DNA of 64,000 bases. Origin: Herbihabitans rhizosphaerae (lineage in GTDB: Bacteria; Actinomycetota; Actinomycetes; Mycobacteriales; Pseudonocardiaceae). The notes beneath the pieces are model-generated. The model ran no database searches and was not told where the DNA came from. It saw only the letters and a list, made by a program, of their open reading frames with translations. This document shows positions 16,142-23,698 of this stretch, one piece after another. Position 1 is the stretch's first letter; each line of letters begins with the position of its first letter. The position numbers were made by a program, and so were the translations under genes. The stretch is from positions 668,146 to 732,145 of the forward strand of contig NZ_SGWQ01000003.1 in the NCBI RefSeq assembly GCF_004216555.1, given 5' to 3'.

Positions 16142-16702
16142 ATGGCAGAACAGCCCGAGATCACACAGGAAATGCGGGACAACGCCAAGGCACACCCGAA
16201 CAGCTGGCTGTACGTCATCGACCACGAAATGGACGACGGTGACCAGCCGAGCCAGGCCGCCATCGTGGGCGCCTACCCGGTCGACGAGCGGGGCGAGATC
16301 GAGGAGACCTTCCACGGCAACCCCGAGTACGGCCGGGGCCGCCATGCCAGGCCCGCCGCGCCCCAGCGCGTCGACGACCTCGGGCGGCTCTTGGAGGAGA
16401 TCCGCGCCGGCAAGCACCGTCCCGACGTGCTCCCGCCCGTGGTGCTCGACACGATCCTGCTGATCTACGCCGCCGGCCGCACCGACCGCTCGATCACCGC
16501 GTTCCCCAACCGCGACGGGCGGCTCATGGTGCCGGCGTGCACCTCACCGGACGCGATCCCGCGCGCCTGGCCCGGCTGGCGTCCGGTGCTCGGGCGCGAA
16601 CTGGCGCCGCTGCTGCGCGGCCATCCACTGGTGATCAACCCGATCGGACCGGTGGCCGCCGTGATCCCCGCCGCGCACCTGATCGCGGCCGTCACCCGCT
16701 AG
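16142..16702 (+). CDS. Type VII secretion system-associated protein
   Basis: A 186-residue protein beginning MAEQPEITQEMRDNAKAHPNSWLYVID, the signature of a family found next to ESX genes in Pseudonocardiales and Streptomyces. It continues with VGAYPVDERGEIEETFHGNPEYGR and a second domain of about 110 residues resembling the SseB N-terminal fold (DGRLMVPACTSPDAIPRAWPGWRPVLGRELAPLL). No signal peptide. ATG 16142 follows a GGGGGCGGG stretch. Divergent from the DUF3558 gene. Function unknown; a role linked to type VII secretion is inferred from recurrent neighbourhood. Confidence 0.75.
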   Translation: MAEQPEITQEMRDNAKAHPNSWLYVIDHEMDDGDQPSQAAIVGAYPVDERGEIEETFHGNPEYGRGRHARPAAPQRVDDLGRLLEEIRAGKHRPDVLPPVVLDTILLIYAAGRTDRSITAFPNRDGRLMVPACTSPDAIPRAWPGWRPVLGRELAPLLRGHPLVINPIGPVAAVIPAAHLIAAVTR

Positions 16703-16842
16703 CGCCAGCCATCCCTTCCGGGCAACTTGGCCGAATGTCCACAAAGCCACGCTGGGGTCGCACGCTTCTACGAGGGCGATCGCCCTTACGGTGACGGACC
16801 CACACCGGCCTCGCAACCAACCAATCAACGTCACCACCGGCC

Positions 16843-16875
16843 GTCGGCGGAGCCGACTCGGCGACCTTGCCCGAG
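16843..16875. repeat. Double-hairpin intergenic repeat, family F (copy 1)
   Basis: Two successive small hairpins between convergent genes: GTCGGC-GGA-GCCGAC (16843-16857), then CTCGG...CCGAG around CGACCTTGC (16857-16875), ending at the stop of the GGDEF-EAL gene. The copy at 62081-62115 keeps both helices with different base pairs. Confidence 0.7.
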
Positions 16876-19008
16876 CTAGCGCGACAGCATCGCGTCGACC
16901 GACTCGGGCGGGCCCGCCTTGGCGTACAGCCAGCCCTGAGCCGAGTCGCAGCCGATCCGCCGCAGCCGGTCGGCCTGCGCCGTGGTCTCCACGCCCTCCG
17001 CGGTGACCTCCAGCCCGAGCGTGTGCGCCAGTGACACCAGCGTCTCGACGATCTTGTAGTCGACCGGCTCGTGCGTGCCGTGGTCGCGCAGGCCCTCCAT
17101 GAACGAGCCGGCCACCTTCAACGTGTGCACGGGCAGCGTGCGCAGGTAGGCGAGGTTGGAGTACCCGGTGCCGAAGTCGTCGATGGCGATCCGCAAACCC
17201 ATGTGCGCCAACGAGTGCAGCACGGCCAGCGGCTCACCGGTGGTGCCCATGATGGCCGACTCGGTCAGCTCCAGCTGCACCATCGACGGCGGCACGTCGG
17301 CGCTGGCCAAGATCGACTTGATGTCGCCGACGAGCCCCGGGTCCTGGATCTGCCTGGCCGCCAGGTTCACGCTGATCATGGGCGCGCGGTCGCCGAACCG
17401 GTCCAGCCACGCCCTGGCCTGCCGGCACGCCGCGTGCAGCACCCACCGTCCCAGCGGGACGATCAACCCGGTCTCCTCGGCCAGCCCGATGAACCGGTCC
17501 GGCGGGAGCCGCCCGAACTCCGGGTGCCGCCAGCGGACCAGCGCCTCGACCCCGGTCAGCGAGTCGTCGCAGAGCGAGACCAGCGGCTGGTAGTCCACGT
17601 AGAACTCGTCCCGCTCCAGTGCCGCCGGCATGCGCGCGGACAACGTGAACCGCGCGACCTCCCTGGCGTTGCGCTCCGGGTCGTAATGCGCCCAGCGGTT
17701 CTTCCCGTCCGCCTTCGCCCAGTACAGCGTCACGTCGGCGTCGCGCATGATCTCCGCGGGCGAGGACCCTCGGACGGCCCGCTCCACGATGCCGATGCTG
17801 GCCGACACGGACAGCTGGTGGCCCCTGATCCGCACCGGGTCGTCCAGCACGCACAGGATCTTGTCGGCCAGGTCCACGACCTCGTCGCGGCCGGTGCTGC
17901 CCTCGACGAGCACCACGAACTCGTCGCCGCCCATCCGCGCGGCCAGCTTGCCGGTCCCGGACACCAGTTGGTCCAGCCGCTCGGCGACCGCGACCAGGAG
18001 CTGGTCGCCGACGTCGTGGCCGAGGCTGTCGTTGATCACCTTGAACCCGTCGAGGTCCAGGTAGCACAGGCCGACGCGGGAGCCGGGCGAGTCGATGAAC
18101 GCGGCGCCGAGCCGGTCCTGGAACAGCGCCCGGTTGGGCAGGCCGGTCAGCGGGTCGTGGGTCGCCTGATGGTGCAGCCGGTCCTGCAGGTGCTTGCGGT
18201 CGGTGATGTCCTCGACCATGGTCACCAGGTAGTCCGGCGCGCCGTCGTCGTCGCGCACCAGCGAGACCGTCATGTGCACCCACACCGGGTCGCCCGAGCA
18301 CCGGCGCAGGCAGCGTTCCATGTGGAAGTGATCACGCTTGCCGGCGATCAGGTCGAGGTAGCCCTTGGGGTGCAGCACCGCGTCGCCCGGGTACCGGAAG
18401 TCCTCGATGCTCTTGCCGCGGACCTCGGCGCGCCGGTAGCCGAACATGTCGGCCATCGCCTGGTTGGCGTCGATCACCGTGCCCTCGATGCTGGACAGCC
18501 CGATGCCGATCGCGGACTCGGTGAACATCGCGCGGAAACGTGCCTCGCTGGCCCGCAGTGCCGCCTCGGCGCCGTCCCGCGCGTCGAACGCGGCCTGCCT
18601 GATCGCCTCCTGCTGCTCCAGAATGCGGTCGGTCATCGCCTCGGTGAAGCCGGTGGCGAACGCCGCCTGCAGCGCTGCCGTCCTGCGCCGGCACTCCGAG
18701 TCCGCCGGCGCGCCGGCTGCCAGCGCGAGCGAGTCGCCCAGCAGGTTGATCGACGCGCCGAGCGCGCCGGGACCGTGGCAGCGCATCCGGACCAGCTCGG
18801 CGCCGACCCTGGCGGCCGGCTCGGCGGCGAAGTCCACGGCGAGCAGGCACGTGGCCAGCTCGTCGACGAACGGCCGCAGCCGCTCGACCACGGTGCCCCG
18901 GTCGAGCGGAACGAACGTGCTCTCGATCAGCGCGGCCGCCCAGGATGCGGCGAACGAGCCCCTGTCGGTGGACTCCCTCGCCGCGCCCGCGCTCAGGCTC
19001 ACGACCAT
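16876..19008 (-). CDS. PAS-GGDEF-EAL cyclic di-GMP turnover protein
   Basis: A 710-residue protein. Residues 1-145 are a conserved helical N-terminal region of actinobacterial GGDEF/EAL proteins. A PAS domain follows (about 150-275: RFRAMFTESAIGIGLSSIEGTVIDANQAMADMFGY). The GGDEF domain (about 290-440) has an intact MGGDEF motif near residue 360. The EAL domain (about 455-705) has GVEALVRW and DDFGTGYSNL and ends AEGVETTAQ and QGWLY. Both active-site signatures look intact, so it could make and break c-di-GMP. The usual LKIDxSF segment reads LKVAGSF, so the Asp there is lost. No membrane segments. Start GTG/ATG near 19008 is uncertain. Divergent from the lysozyme gene. Confidence 0.9.
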   Translation of the reverse strand: MVVSLSAGAARESTDRGSFAASWAAALIESTFVPLDRGTVVERLRPFVDELATCLLAVDFAAEPAARVGAELVRMRCHGPGALGASINLLGDSLALAAGAPADSECRRRTAALQAAFATGFTEAMTDRILEQQEAIRQAAFDARDGAEAALRASEARFRAMFTESAIGIGLSSIEGTVIDANQAMADMFGYRRAEVRGKSIEDFRYPGDAVLHPKGYLDLIAGKRDHFHMERCLRRCSGDPVWVHMTVSLVRDDDGAPDYLVTMVEDITDRKHLQDRLHHQATHDPLTGLPNRALFQDRLGAAFIDSPGSRVGLCYLDLDGFKVINDSLGHDVGDQLLVAVAERLDQLVSGTGKLAARMGGDEFVVLVEGSTGRDEVVDLADKILCVLDDPVRIRGHQLSVSASIGIVERAVRGSSPAEIMRDADVTLYWAKADGKNRWAHYDPERNAREVARFTLSARMPAALERDEFYVDYQPLVSLCDDSLTGVEALVRWRHPEFGRLPPDRFIGLAEETGLIVPLGRWVLHAACRQARAWLDRFGDRAPMISVNLAARQIQDPGLVGDIKSILASADVPPSMVQLELTESAIMGTTGEPLAVLHSLAHMGLRIAIDDFGTGYSNLAYLRTLPVHTLKVAGSFMEGLRDHGTHEPVDYKIVETLVSLAHTLGLEVTAEGVETTAQADRLRRIGCDSAQGWLYAKAGPPESVDAMLSR

Positions 19009-19185
19009 CAGACCCCTCAGATCGCGCGTTCAGCTCGCCCCGTGGCACCGAGGTCGGGCACACACGCAGCGTACGTTCGGTCACCCGCACGGTTGACTCT
19101 AGTCACCGGCAGCCATCTCACCAGCGCCGATTCACCCCTCTCCGCCGGGGTCCCCGTCCGGGGCCCGTCTCCACCCTGCCTGATA

Positions 19186-19237
19186 CCCAAGTCTCGGTGA
19201 CAAATTCACACAAAAGCGTGACAAATCGGTACTTGGG
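19186..19237. promoter_or_regulatory. Candidate operator: paired GTGACAAAT boxes inside an inverted repeat
   Basis: GTGACAAAT occurs at 19197-19205 and again at 19218-19226, 21 bases apart (two helical turns). Both boxes sit inside an inverted repeat, CCCAAGT (19186-19192) and ACTTGGG (19231-19237). It lies in the divergent interval between the GGDEF-EAL and lysozyme genes, 68 bases before the lysozyme start. No known regulator is identified. Confidence 0.5.
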
Positions 19238-19304
19238 CGAACACAATCGTCATCCGTACGGCTACGGCCCGTGAAGCCGTCGCGAGGGCAACGAAAGGAC
19301 AGGC

Positions 19305-20201
19305 ATGAAGTCCCTGGCATCGAAAGGAAGATGGCGCAGACTTGTCGTTGTGTGTGTCTCGCTGTCAGCAAGCGCCCTGCTGTTAACGTCCGTCACCGCC
19401 ACGGCTGAGCCGGCGGCGGAAGGCGGAGTCTTCGATCCGGCCTCCGACCCCGCGGTCGCCGAGATGATCCGTACCCAAGACACCCCGATGGGCTCGCAGA
19501 TCCGCAAGCACGAGGGTGGCGACCCGTCCAACGAGGAGACCAAGGCTCGCGCGCTCGCGCCGCAGCCTGAAGTCGGCGTGATGGCCACCGTCCCGGGCAT
19601 CGACGTCAGCGGTCACCAAGGCAATGTGAACTGGGCGGCCCAGTGGAACGCGGGCAAGCGGTTCGTGTGGGCCAAGGCGACCGAGGGAACGGGCTACAAG
19701 AACCCGTACTTCGGCCAGCAGTACAACGGCTCCTACAACCAGGGCTTCATCCGCGGCGCGTACCACTTCGCGCTGCCGGACCGGTCCAGCGGCGCCACGC
19801 AGGCGAACTTCTTCTCCAGCAACGGCGGTGGCTGGTCCGGTGACGGCAAGACGCTGCCCGGCGCGCTGGACATCGAGTACAACCCGTACGGCGCCACCTG
19901 CTACGGCTTGTCCAAGGCCTCGATGACCAACTGGATCCGCGACTTCAGCAACACCTACAAGGCGCGGTGGAACAAGTACCCGGCGATCTACACCACCACC
20001 AACTGGTGGAATCAGTGTGTCGGCGCGGACTTCGGCTCCACCAACCCGCTGTGGGTCGCGCGGTACGCGTCCTCGGTCGGCCAGTTGCCGATCGGCTGGG
20101 GCACGTACACGGTGTGGCAGTACTCGTCGTCCCCGATCGACCAGAACAGCTTCAACGGGTCCTACGACCGGCTGCAGGTGTTCGCGACCAACCACGACTG
20201 A
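19305..20201 (+). CDS. Secreted GH25 lysozyme (N,O-diacetylmuramidase type)
   Basis: A 298-residue secreted muramidase. A basic N-terminus and hydrophobic stretch (RRLVVVCVSLSASALLLTSVTATA) form a signal peptide. A pro-like segment of about 60 residues follows, then the GH25 domain: GIDVSGHQGNVNWAAQ at about residue 97, RGAYHFALPD, and the catalytic DIE at about residues 189-191 (GALDIEYNPYG). The domain ends PIGWGTYTVWQYSSSP. Two cysteines (ATCYG, WNQCVG) may form a disulfide. Start ATG 19305 with AAAGGA upstream. Cleaves peptidoglycan glycan strands; probably autolysis or remodelling. Preceded by a candidate operator. Confidence 0.93.
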   Translation: MKSLASKGRWRRLVVVCVSLSASALLLTSVTATAEPAAEGGVFDPASDPAVAEMIRTQDTPMGSQIRKHEGGDPSNEETKARALAPQPEVGVMATVPGIDVSGHQGNVNWAAQWNAGKRFVWAKATEGTGYKNPYFGQQYNGSYNQGFIRGAYHFALPDRSSGATQANFFSSNGGGWSGDGKTLPGALDIEYNPYGATCYGLSKASMTNWIRDFSNTYKARWNKYPAIYTTTNWWNQCVGADFGSTNPLWVARYASSVGQLPIGWGTYTVWQYSSSPIDQNSFNGSYDRLQVFATNHD

Positions 20202-20228
20202 CGAGCGCGACCTCTAGGGTTGCCGGCG

Positions 20229-21383
20229 ATGAACAGCACCGTGTGGGTCATCGTCGGCGCCCTGCTCGTCGTGGCGGGCGCGACGACCTTCCTGCTCAAC
20301 TGGCGGCGGCGCAAGCCGGCGTTCGCGCTCACCGGCACGTTCCTGTTGTCGCTCGGCGTGCTGGGCGTGGTGACCGGGATGCTGCTGACCGACCCGAAGA
20401 CCTCGAAGGTCGAGGCGCTCAAGACCGGCGGCATCGCGGCCGGCGCGATCGTGGCGCTGTACGCGCTGTGGCTCAACGACCGGCGGCGGCGGGTCGAGGA
20501 GCAGCGGCAGCGGGTGGAGCGCGACCGGCACGAGCTGGAGTCGGCCCGCACCGAGCACGATCGCGAGCGAGTGTCCGACGAGCGGTTCGCGCGGGCGGTC
20601 GAGCTGCTCGGGCACGAGACGTCGCAGGTCCGGGTGGGCGCGCTGCTGGCGCTGGTCGGGCTGGCGCGCAGCCGGCCGGAGTACACCCAGACCGTGCTCG
20701 ACGTGCTGTGCTCCTGTCTGCGCCAGCCGTTCAAGCACACGCGCTACAACCTTGTCGAGAGCGGCCAGCGTCCGAAGTGGGCGCTGGACGGCGACGAGAA
20801 CGACCACGAGCTGCAGGTGCGCCTGACCGCGCTGCGCCTGATCACCGACCTGCTGCCGTCCGGCGAGGACGCCCCCGCCTACGACCTGGACCTGACCGGC
20901 GCGGTGCTCGAGTACGTGAACTTCTCCGGCAAGACGATCGGCACGCTGACGCTGCGCTGGGCCAAGCTGTACCGCTCGACCTCGCTGTCGGGCTGCCGGG
21001 TTCTCGGGTCGGCGTGGTTCACCGGCGCGAAGGTGTGGGGCTGGTTCAACGCGGCCGGCCTGGACTGCCACGCCCGGGTGTGGTTCAGCGGCTTCGAGGC
21101 GAACTGGCAGGTGGACCTGACCGGGGCGACCTTCCGCGGTGACCACAAGTTCTCCGGGGCGACCTTCCACGACGCGCTGAAACTGGGCGGTGCCACCTTC
21201 GCGGTGCCGCCGGACCTGTCGGAGGTCTCGGTGCGCGGCGACCTGGACCTGACGGCCACCGGACTGGACGCGGACAAGGCCGCCGGCATGACCGTGGCGC
21301 TCGGCCGGGAGACGCGGCTGCCGTCGCACTGCGTCGTCGAGCGGCGCGACGGCGGCGTGGGAGTCGTTGTCCCACAACGCTGA
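20229..21383 (+). CDS. Membrane-anchored pentapeptide-repeat-like protein
   Basis: A 384-residue protein. Two N-terminal transmembrane helices (STVWVIVGALLVVAGATTFLL and FALTGTFLLSLGVLGVVTGML) are followed by a third hydrophobic stretch, then a charged coiled coil (RRRRVEEQRQRVERDRHELESARTEHDRERV), a helical block, and a C-terminal beta-helix-like region with spaced pentapeptide-type repeats (VNFSGKTIGTLTLRWAKLYRSTSLSGCRVLGSAWFTGAKVW). Function unknown. ATG 20229 is preferred over TTG 20220. It lies 27 bases behind the lysozyme gene on the same strand and may be read from it. Confidence 0.7.
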   Translation: MNSTVWVIVGALLVVAGATTFLLNWRRRKPAFALTGTFLLSLGVLGVVTGMLLTDPKTSKVEALKTGGIAAGAIVALYALWLNDRRRRVEEQRQRVERDRHELESARTEHDRERVSDERFARAVELLGHETSQVRVGALLALVGLARSRPEYTQTVLDVLCSCLRQPFKHTRYNLVESGQRPKWALDGDENDHELQVRLTALRLITDLLPSGEDAPAYDLDLTGAVLEYVNFSGKTIGTLTLRWAKLYRSTSLSGCRVLGSAWFTGAKVWGWFNAAGLDCHARVWFSGFEANWQVDLTGATFRGDHKFSGATFHDALKLGGATFAVPPDLSEVSVRGDLDLTATGLDADKAAGMTVALGRETRLPSHCVVERRDGGVGVVVPQR

Positions 21384-21412
21384 TCCGGGGCAACGGCCGC
21401 CGGTCCGCGCGC

Positions 21413-22123
21413 GTGTCTGGAGTCGTGGACATCATCGATGTCGGGCCGATGGGCCTGCGCACCAGCGTGGTCACGCTGCGGCGGGCCGGCACGCCGCTGG
21501 TGTTCACGCTGTATCCGATGATCCACCTCGCCGCGCGCGAGTTCTACGACGCGGTGTCGCACAAGCTCGCCGGGCACGATCTCGTTGTGGCGGAAGGGAT
21601 TCGCGGCTCGGACCGGCGCGGGCGGATGATCACCTCCGCCTACCGGTACGCCGCCGGCAACGACCGGCTCGGGCTGGTCGTGCAGCCGAAGAGCATGGTC
21701 GAGGTGGGTGTGCCGCTGATCTGGGCGGACATGACGAGCACCGAGTTCGGCAAGCACTGGCAGGACATTCCGCTGACGCACCGGATCCTCGCCTCGACCG
21801 CCGCGCCGGTCTTCGGGCTGTACCTGCGCTGGTTCGGTACCCGCGGCGCGATCGCCGGATACCTCGAGCTGAACGACGACATCATCGATCACCGGCGGAC
21901 GTGGGACCCCGAGCTGCCGATGGACAAGCTGATCGAGGACAAGCGCGACGCGCTGCTCGCCGAGGCGCTCGACAAGATCCACACCGAGCGCGCGCAGGAG
22001 AAGATCGACGTCGCCGTGGTGTACGGCGCGGCGCACGTGCGCCCGGTGGTCACGTTCCTCATGGCGCGCCACGGGTACAAGGTCCGCGCCGGCGAGCACA
22101 TGACAGTCTTCTCACTGATATGA
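21413..22123 (+). CDS. TraB/TIKI-like conserved protein of unknown function
   Basis: A 236-residue protein. Features such as TPLVFTLYPMIHLAAREFYDAVSHKL near the N-terminus, LVVAEGIRGSDR and the C-terminal DVAVVYGAAHVRPVVTFLMARHGYKV resemble the histidine/glutamate scaffold of the TraB/GumN/TIKI superfamily, some members of which are metalloproteases. The assignment is tentative. GTG 21413 is the first usable start; GTG 21425 (VDIIDVG) is an alternative. The stop overlaps the ATG of the next gene (ATGA), so the two are translationally coupled. Confidence 0.55.
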   Translation: MSGVVDIIDVGPMGLRTSVVTLRRAGTPLVFTLYPMIHLAAREFYDAVSHKLAGHDLVVAEGIRGSDRRGRMITSAYRYAAGNDRLGLVVQPKSMVEVGVPLIWADMTSTEFGKHWQDIPLTHRILASTAAPVFGLYLRWFGTRGAIAGYLELNDDIIDHRRTWDPELPMDKLIEDKRDALLAEALDKIHTERAQEKIDVAVVYGAAHVRPVVTFLMARHGYKVRAGEHMTVFSLI

Positions 22124-22947
22124 ACGAGATCACCGTTCCGGTACCGGGCATCGACGGAGCCACCGCATGGGGGCGCCTGTGCGTGCCGGACCATCCGCGA
22201 GGCGTGCAGGTCCTGGTGCACGGCGCGACGTACACGCACGAGTACTGGTCGCCGTACGCGGAACGGGCGCATGGCGCGGGCTGGGCGACGCTCGCGCTGG
22301 ACCGCCCCGGCCACGGGCGCTCCACTCCGCTGCGATCCGATCAGCCGAGCGCGCCGATGCTGGCGACACTGCTGGCCGGGCTGATCACCGACCTGCGCGG
22401 CGAGTTCGCGCGGGTGGCGCTCGCCGGGCACTCCTCGGGCGCGGCGGCGGTTCTCTACTTCGCCCAGCACCACCCCGGTGTGGTGGACGCGCTGGTGCTC
22501 ACCGGCATGACGCACGTGCTCAGCCGCGACGAGATCGCCTTTCCCGAGCACATGCACCCGGCGCGCGAGGAGGAGCGGTTCGCCTCGCTGGACGGCGGGT
22601 GGATCACCACGGTTCCCGGCACCCGCGGCGTGTTCTACCCGCCCGGCGAGCTGCCACAGTGGGAGGAGCCGGCCAAGAGCACGGTGTGCGCCGCCGAGAC
22701 GGCGGAGAACGAGGCGATGTGGGCCACGCCGCTGACCGTGCCGTGCCCGCCGGTCCTGATGCTCGCCGGCAGCGACGATCGGCTGTTCCACCGGGCACGG
22801 GGGACCGAGGCGGCGCTGCTCGCCTTCGAGCGCGACTACTTCCCGGCCGGCACGGAGATCGCCGTGCGACTGGTGCCGGACGCCGGTCACAGCCTCGCCG
22901 AGTCGGAGTCGGCCACCAATGCGCTCCTCGAGTGGCTGGGGGCATAG
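22120..22947 (+). CDS. Alpha/beta hydrolase
   Basis: A 275-residue hydrolase. The oxyanion-hole segment VLVHGATYTHEYWSPYAE, the nucleophile elbow LAGHSSGAA (Ser in GHSSG), an acid candidate in LMLAGSDDRLF and the catalytic His in VPDAGHSLAESE are all in order. Start ATG 22120 overlaps the previous stop by four bases. Substrate unknown; coupling to the TraB-like gene suggests a shared, unassigned role. It converges with the coiled-coil gene with only 12 bases between stops. Confidence 0.85.
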   Translation: MNEITVPVPGIDGATAWGRLCVPDHPRGVQVLVHGATYTHEYWSPYAERAHGAGWATLALDRPGHGRSTPLRSDQPSAPMLATLLAGLITDLRGEFARVALAGHSSGAAAVLYFAQHHPGVVDALVLTGMTHVLSRDEIAFPEHMHPAREEERFASLDGGWITTVPGTRGVFYPPGELPQWEEPAKSTVCAAETAENEAMWATPLTVPCPPVLMLAGSDDRLFHRARGTEAALLAFERDYFPAGTEIAVRLVPDAGHSLAESESATNALLEWLGA

Positions 22948-22959
22948 CGGCTGAAGCGG

Positions 22960-23364
22960 TCAGGTCATGCCAGATCCCTTGTCGCGCAACAGCTCCAGCA
23001 CCGTTCCCATCTGTCGCTCCATCGAGTCGAACCGGCAGTCCATGGTTGCTCTGAGCCCGTCGACCTTGTCGTCGATCTTCTGGTCCAGCTCCCCGAACTT
23101 GCGATCGACCTTCTGGTCCAGTTGGTTGAACTTCTGGTCCAGCTCCCCGACCCTGTCATCGATCTTCTGGTCCAGTGCCCCGAACTTGCCATCGACCTTC
23201 TGGTCCAGTTGGTTGAACTTCTGGTCCAGTTGGTTGAACTTCTGGTCCAGTTTCCCGAACCTGCGATCGACCTTCCGGTCCAGTTGGCTGACCAGCTCGT
23301 ACACGCCGGCCACGTCGTTGCGGAGCTGGTTCACCACCCGCTCACTCTCTGTCCTGTTGGGCAC
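22960..23364 (-). CDS. Heptad-repeat coiled-coil protein
   Basis: A 134-residue protein that is one long predicted coiled coil. The core is a tandem of seven-residue units based on LDQKFNQ / LDQKVDG / LDQKIDD, with hydrophobic residues every 3-4 positions. At DNA level these are near-identical 21-base repeats. No signal peptide, membrane segment or known domain. Similar proteins are often annotated DUF1640-like or apolipoprotein-like, but length and composition alone drive such hits. Start at 23364 is a GTG or ATG with GGAG-type sequence upstream. Function unknown. Confidence 0.65.
   Translation of the reverse strand: MPNRTESERVVNQLRNDVAGVYELVSQLDRKVDRRFGKLDQKFNQLDQKFNQLDQKVDGKFGALDQKIDDRVGELDQKFNQLDQKVDRKFGELDQKIDDKVDGLRATMDCRFDSMERQMGTVLELLRDKGSGMT
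23089..23291. repeat. 21-bp coding minisatellite
   Basis: About nine units read on the plus strand as CTTCTGGTCCAGTTGGTTGA-like or CTTCTGGTCCAGCTCCCCGA-like 21-base blocks; several are identical. Each encodes one heptad of the coiled coil on the minus strand. Copy-number variation between strains is likely. Confidence 0.8.
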
Positions 23365-23470
23365 GAGGTCTCCCCCTCAGTCGCGCACCGGCCTTCACTG
23401 TGCCGGCGCGAGGTGTCTTGCACCAAGCATCTACCGATGACCGGCCGGGGAAACGCGACGAATGGCGATC

Positions 23471-23496
23471 TGTGGATAACTCGGCCCTGTGGATAA
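23471..23496. promoter_or_regulatory. Pair of perfect DnaA-box sequences
   Basis: TGTGGATAA (complement TTATCCACA, the consensus DnaA box) occurs at 23471-23479 and 23488-23496, starts 17 bases apart in the same orientation. They lie between the coiled-coil gene and the DUF397 gene. Two boxes are too few for an origin. Confidence 0.5.
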
Positions 23497-23510
23497 CCGG
23501 GACGCGGCGG

Positions 23511-23690
23511 TCAGTCGAGTAGGAGTGCACGCCACGCCGCCGGAGGGAAGGCGAGGATCGGTCCGGCCGAGTTCTTCGAGTCGCGAACGCCGACAGCCTG
23601 ACCGGCGAACGCCACCTCGACACAGTCGGCGTTGTCGGTGCTGCGGCTGCTCTTGCGCCACCGTGCGCCGTTCAGGTCCAGCGCGTCCAT
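23511..23690 (-). CDS. DUF397 protein
   Basis: A 59-residue protein of the actinobacterial DUF397 family. LNGARWRKSSRSTDNADCVEVAF, VGVRDSKNSAGPILAFPPAAWRALL contains the conserved WRKSS, CVEV and VRDSK(N) blocks. ATG 23690 has AGGAGG five bases upstream. It follows the HTH regulator by eight bases in the same direction. This HTH-DUF397 pairing is very common in actinomycetes; the small protein may modulate its regulator partner, as shown for some Streptomyces pairs. Confidence 0.92.
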   Translation of the reverse strand: MDALDLNGARWRKSSRSTDNADCVEVAFAGQAVGVRDSKNSAGPILAFPPAAWRALLLD

Positions 23691-23698
23691 GGCGCCTC

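Noticed and set aside
19138-19304. c-di-AMP (ydaO) riboswitch before the lysozyme gene
   Set aside because: The leader is too short and lacks the conserved ydaO core segments; the inverted repeat with boxes is better described as an operator candidate.
22960-23364. CRISPR-like direct repeats
   Set aside because: Repeat units are contiguous, 21 bases, in frame, and encode heptads; there are no spacers.
23471-23496. Replication origin
   Set aside because: Only two DnaA boxes, no AT-rich unwinding region and no dnaA/dnaN nearby.
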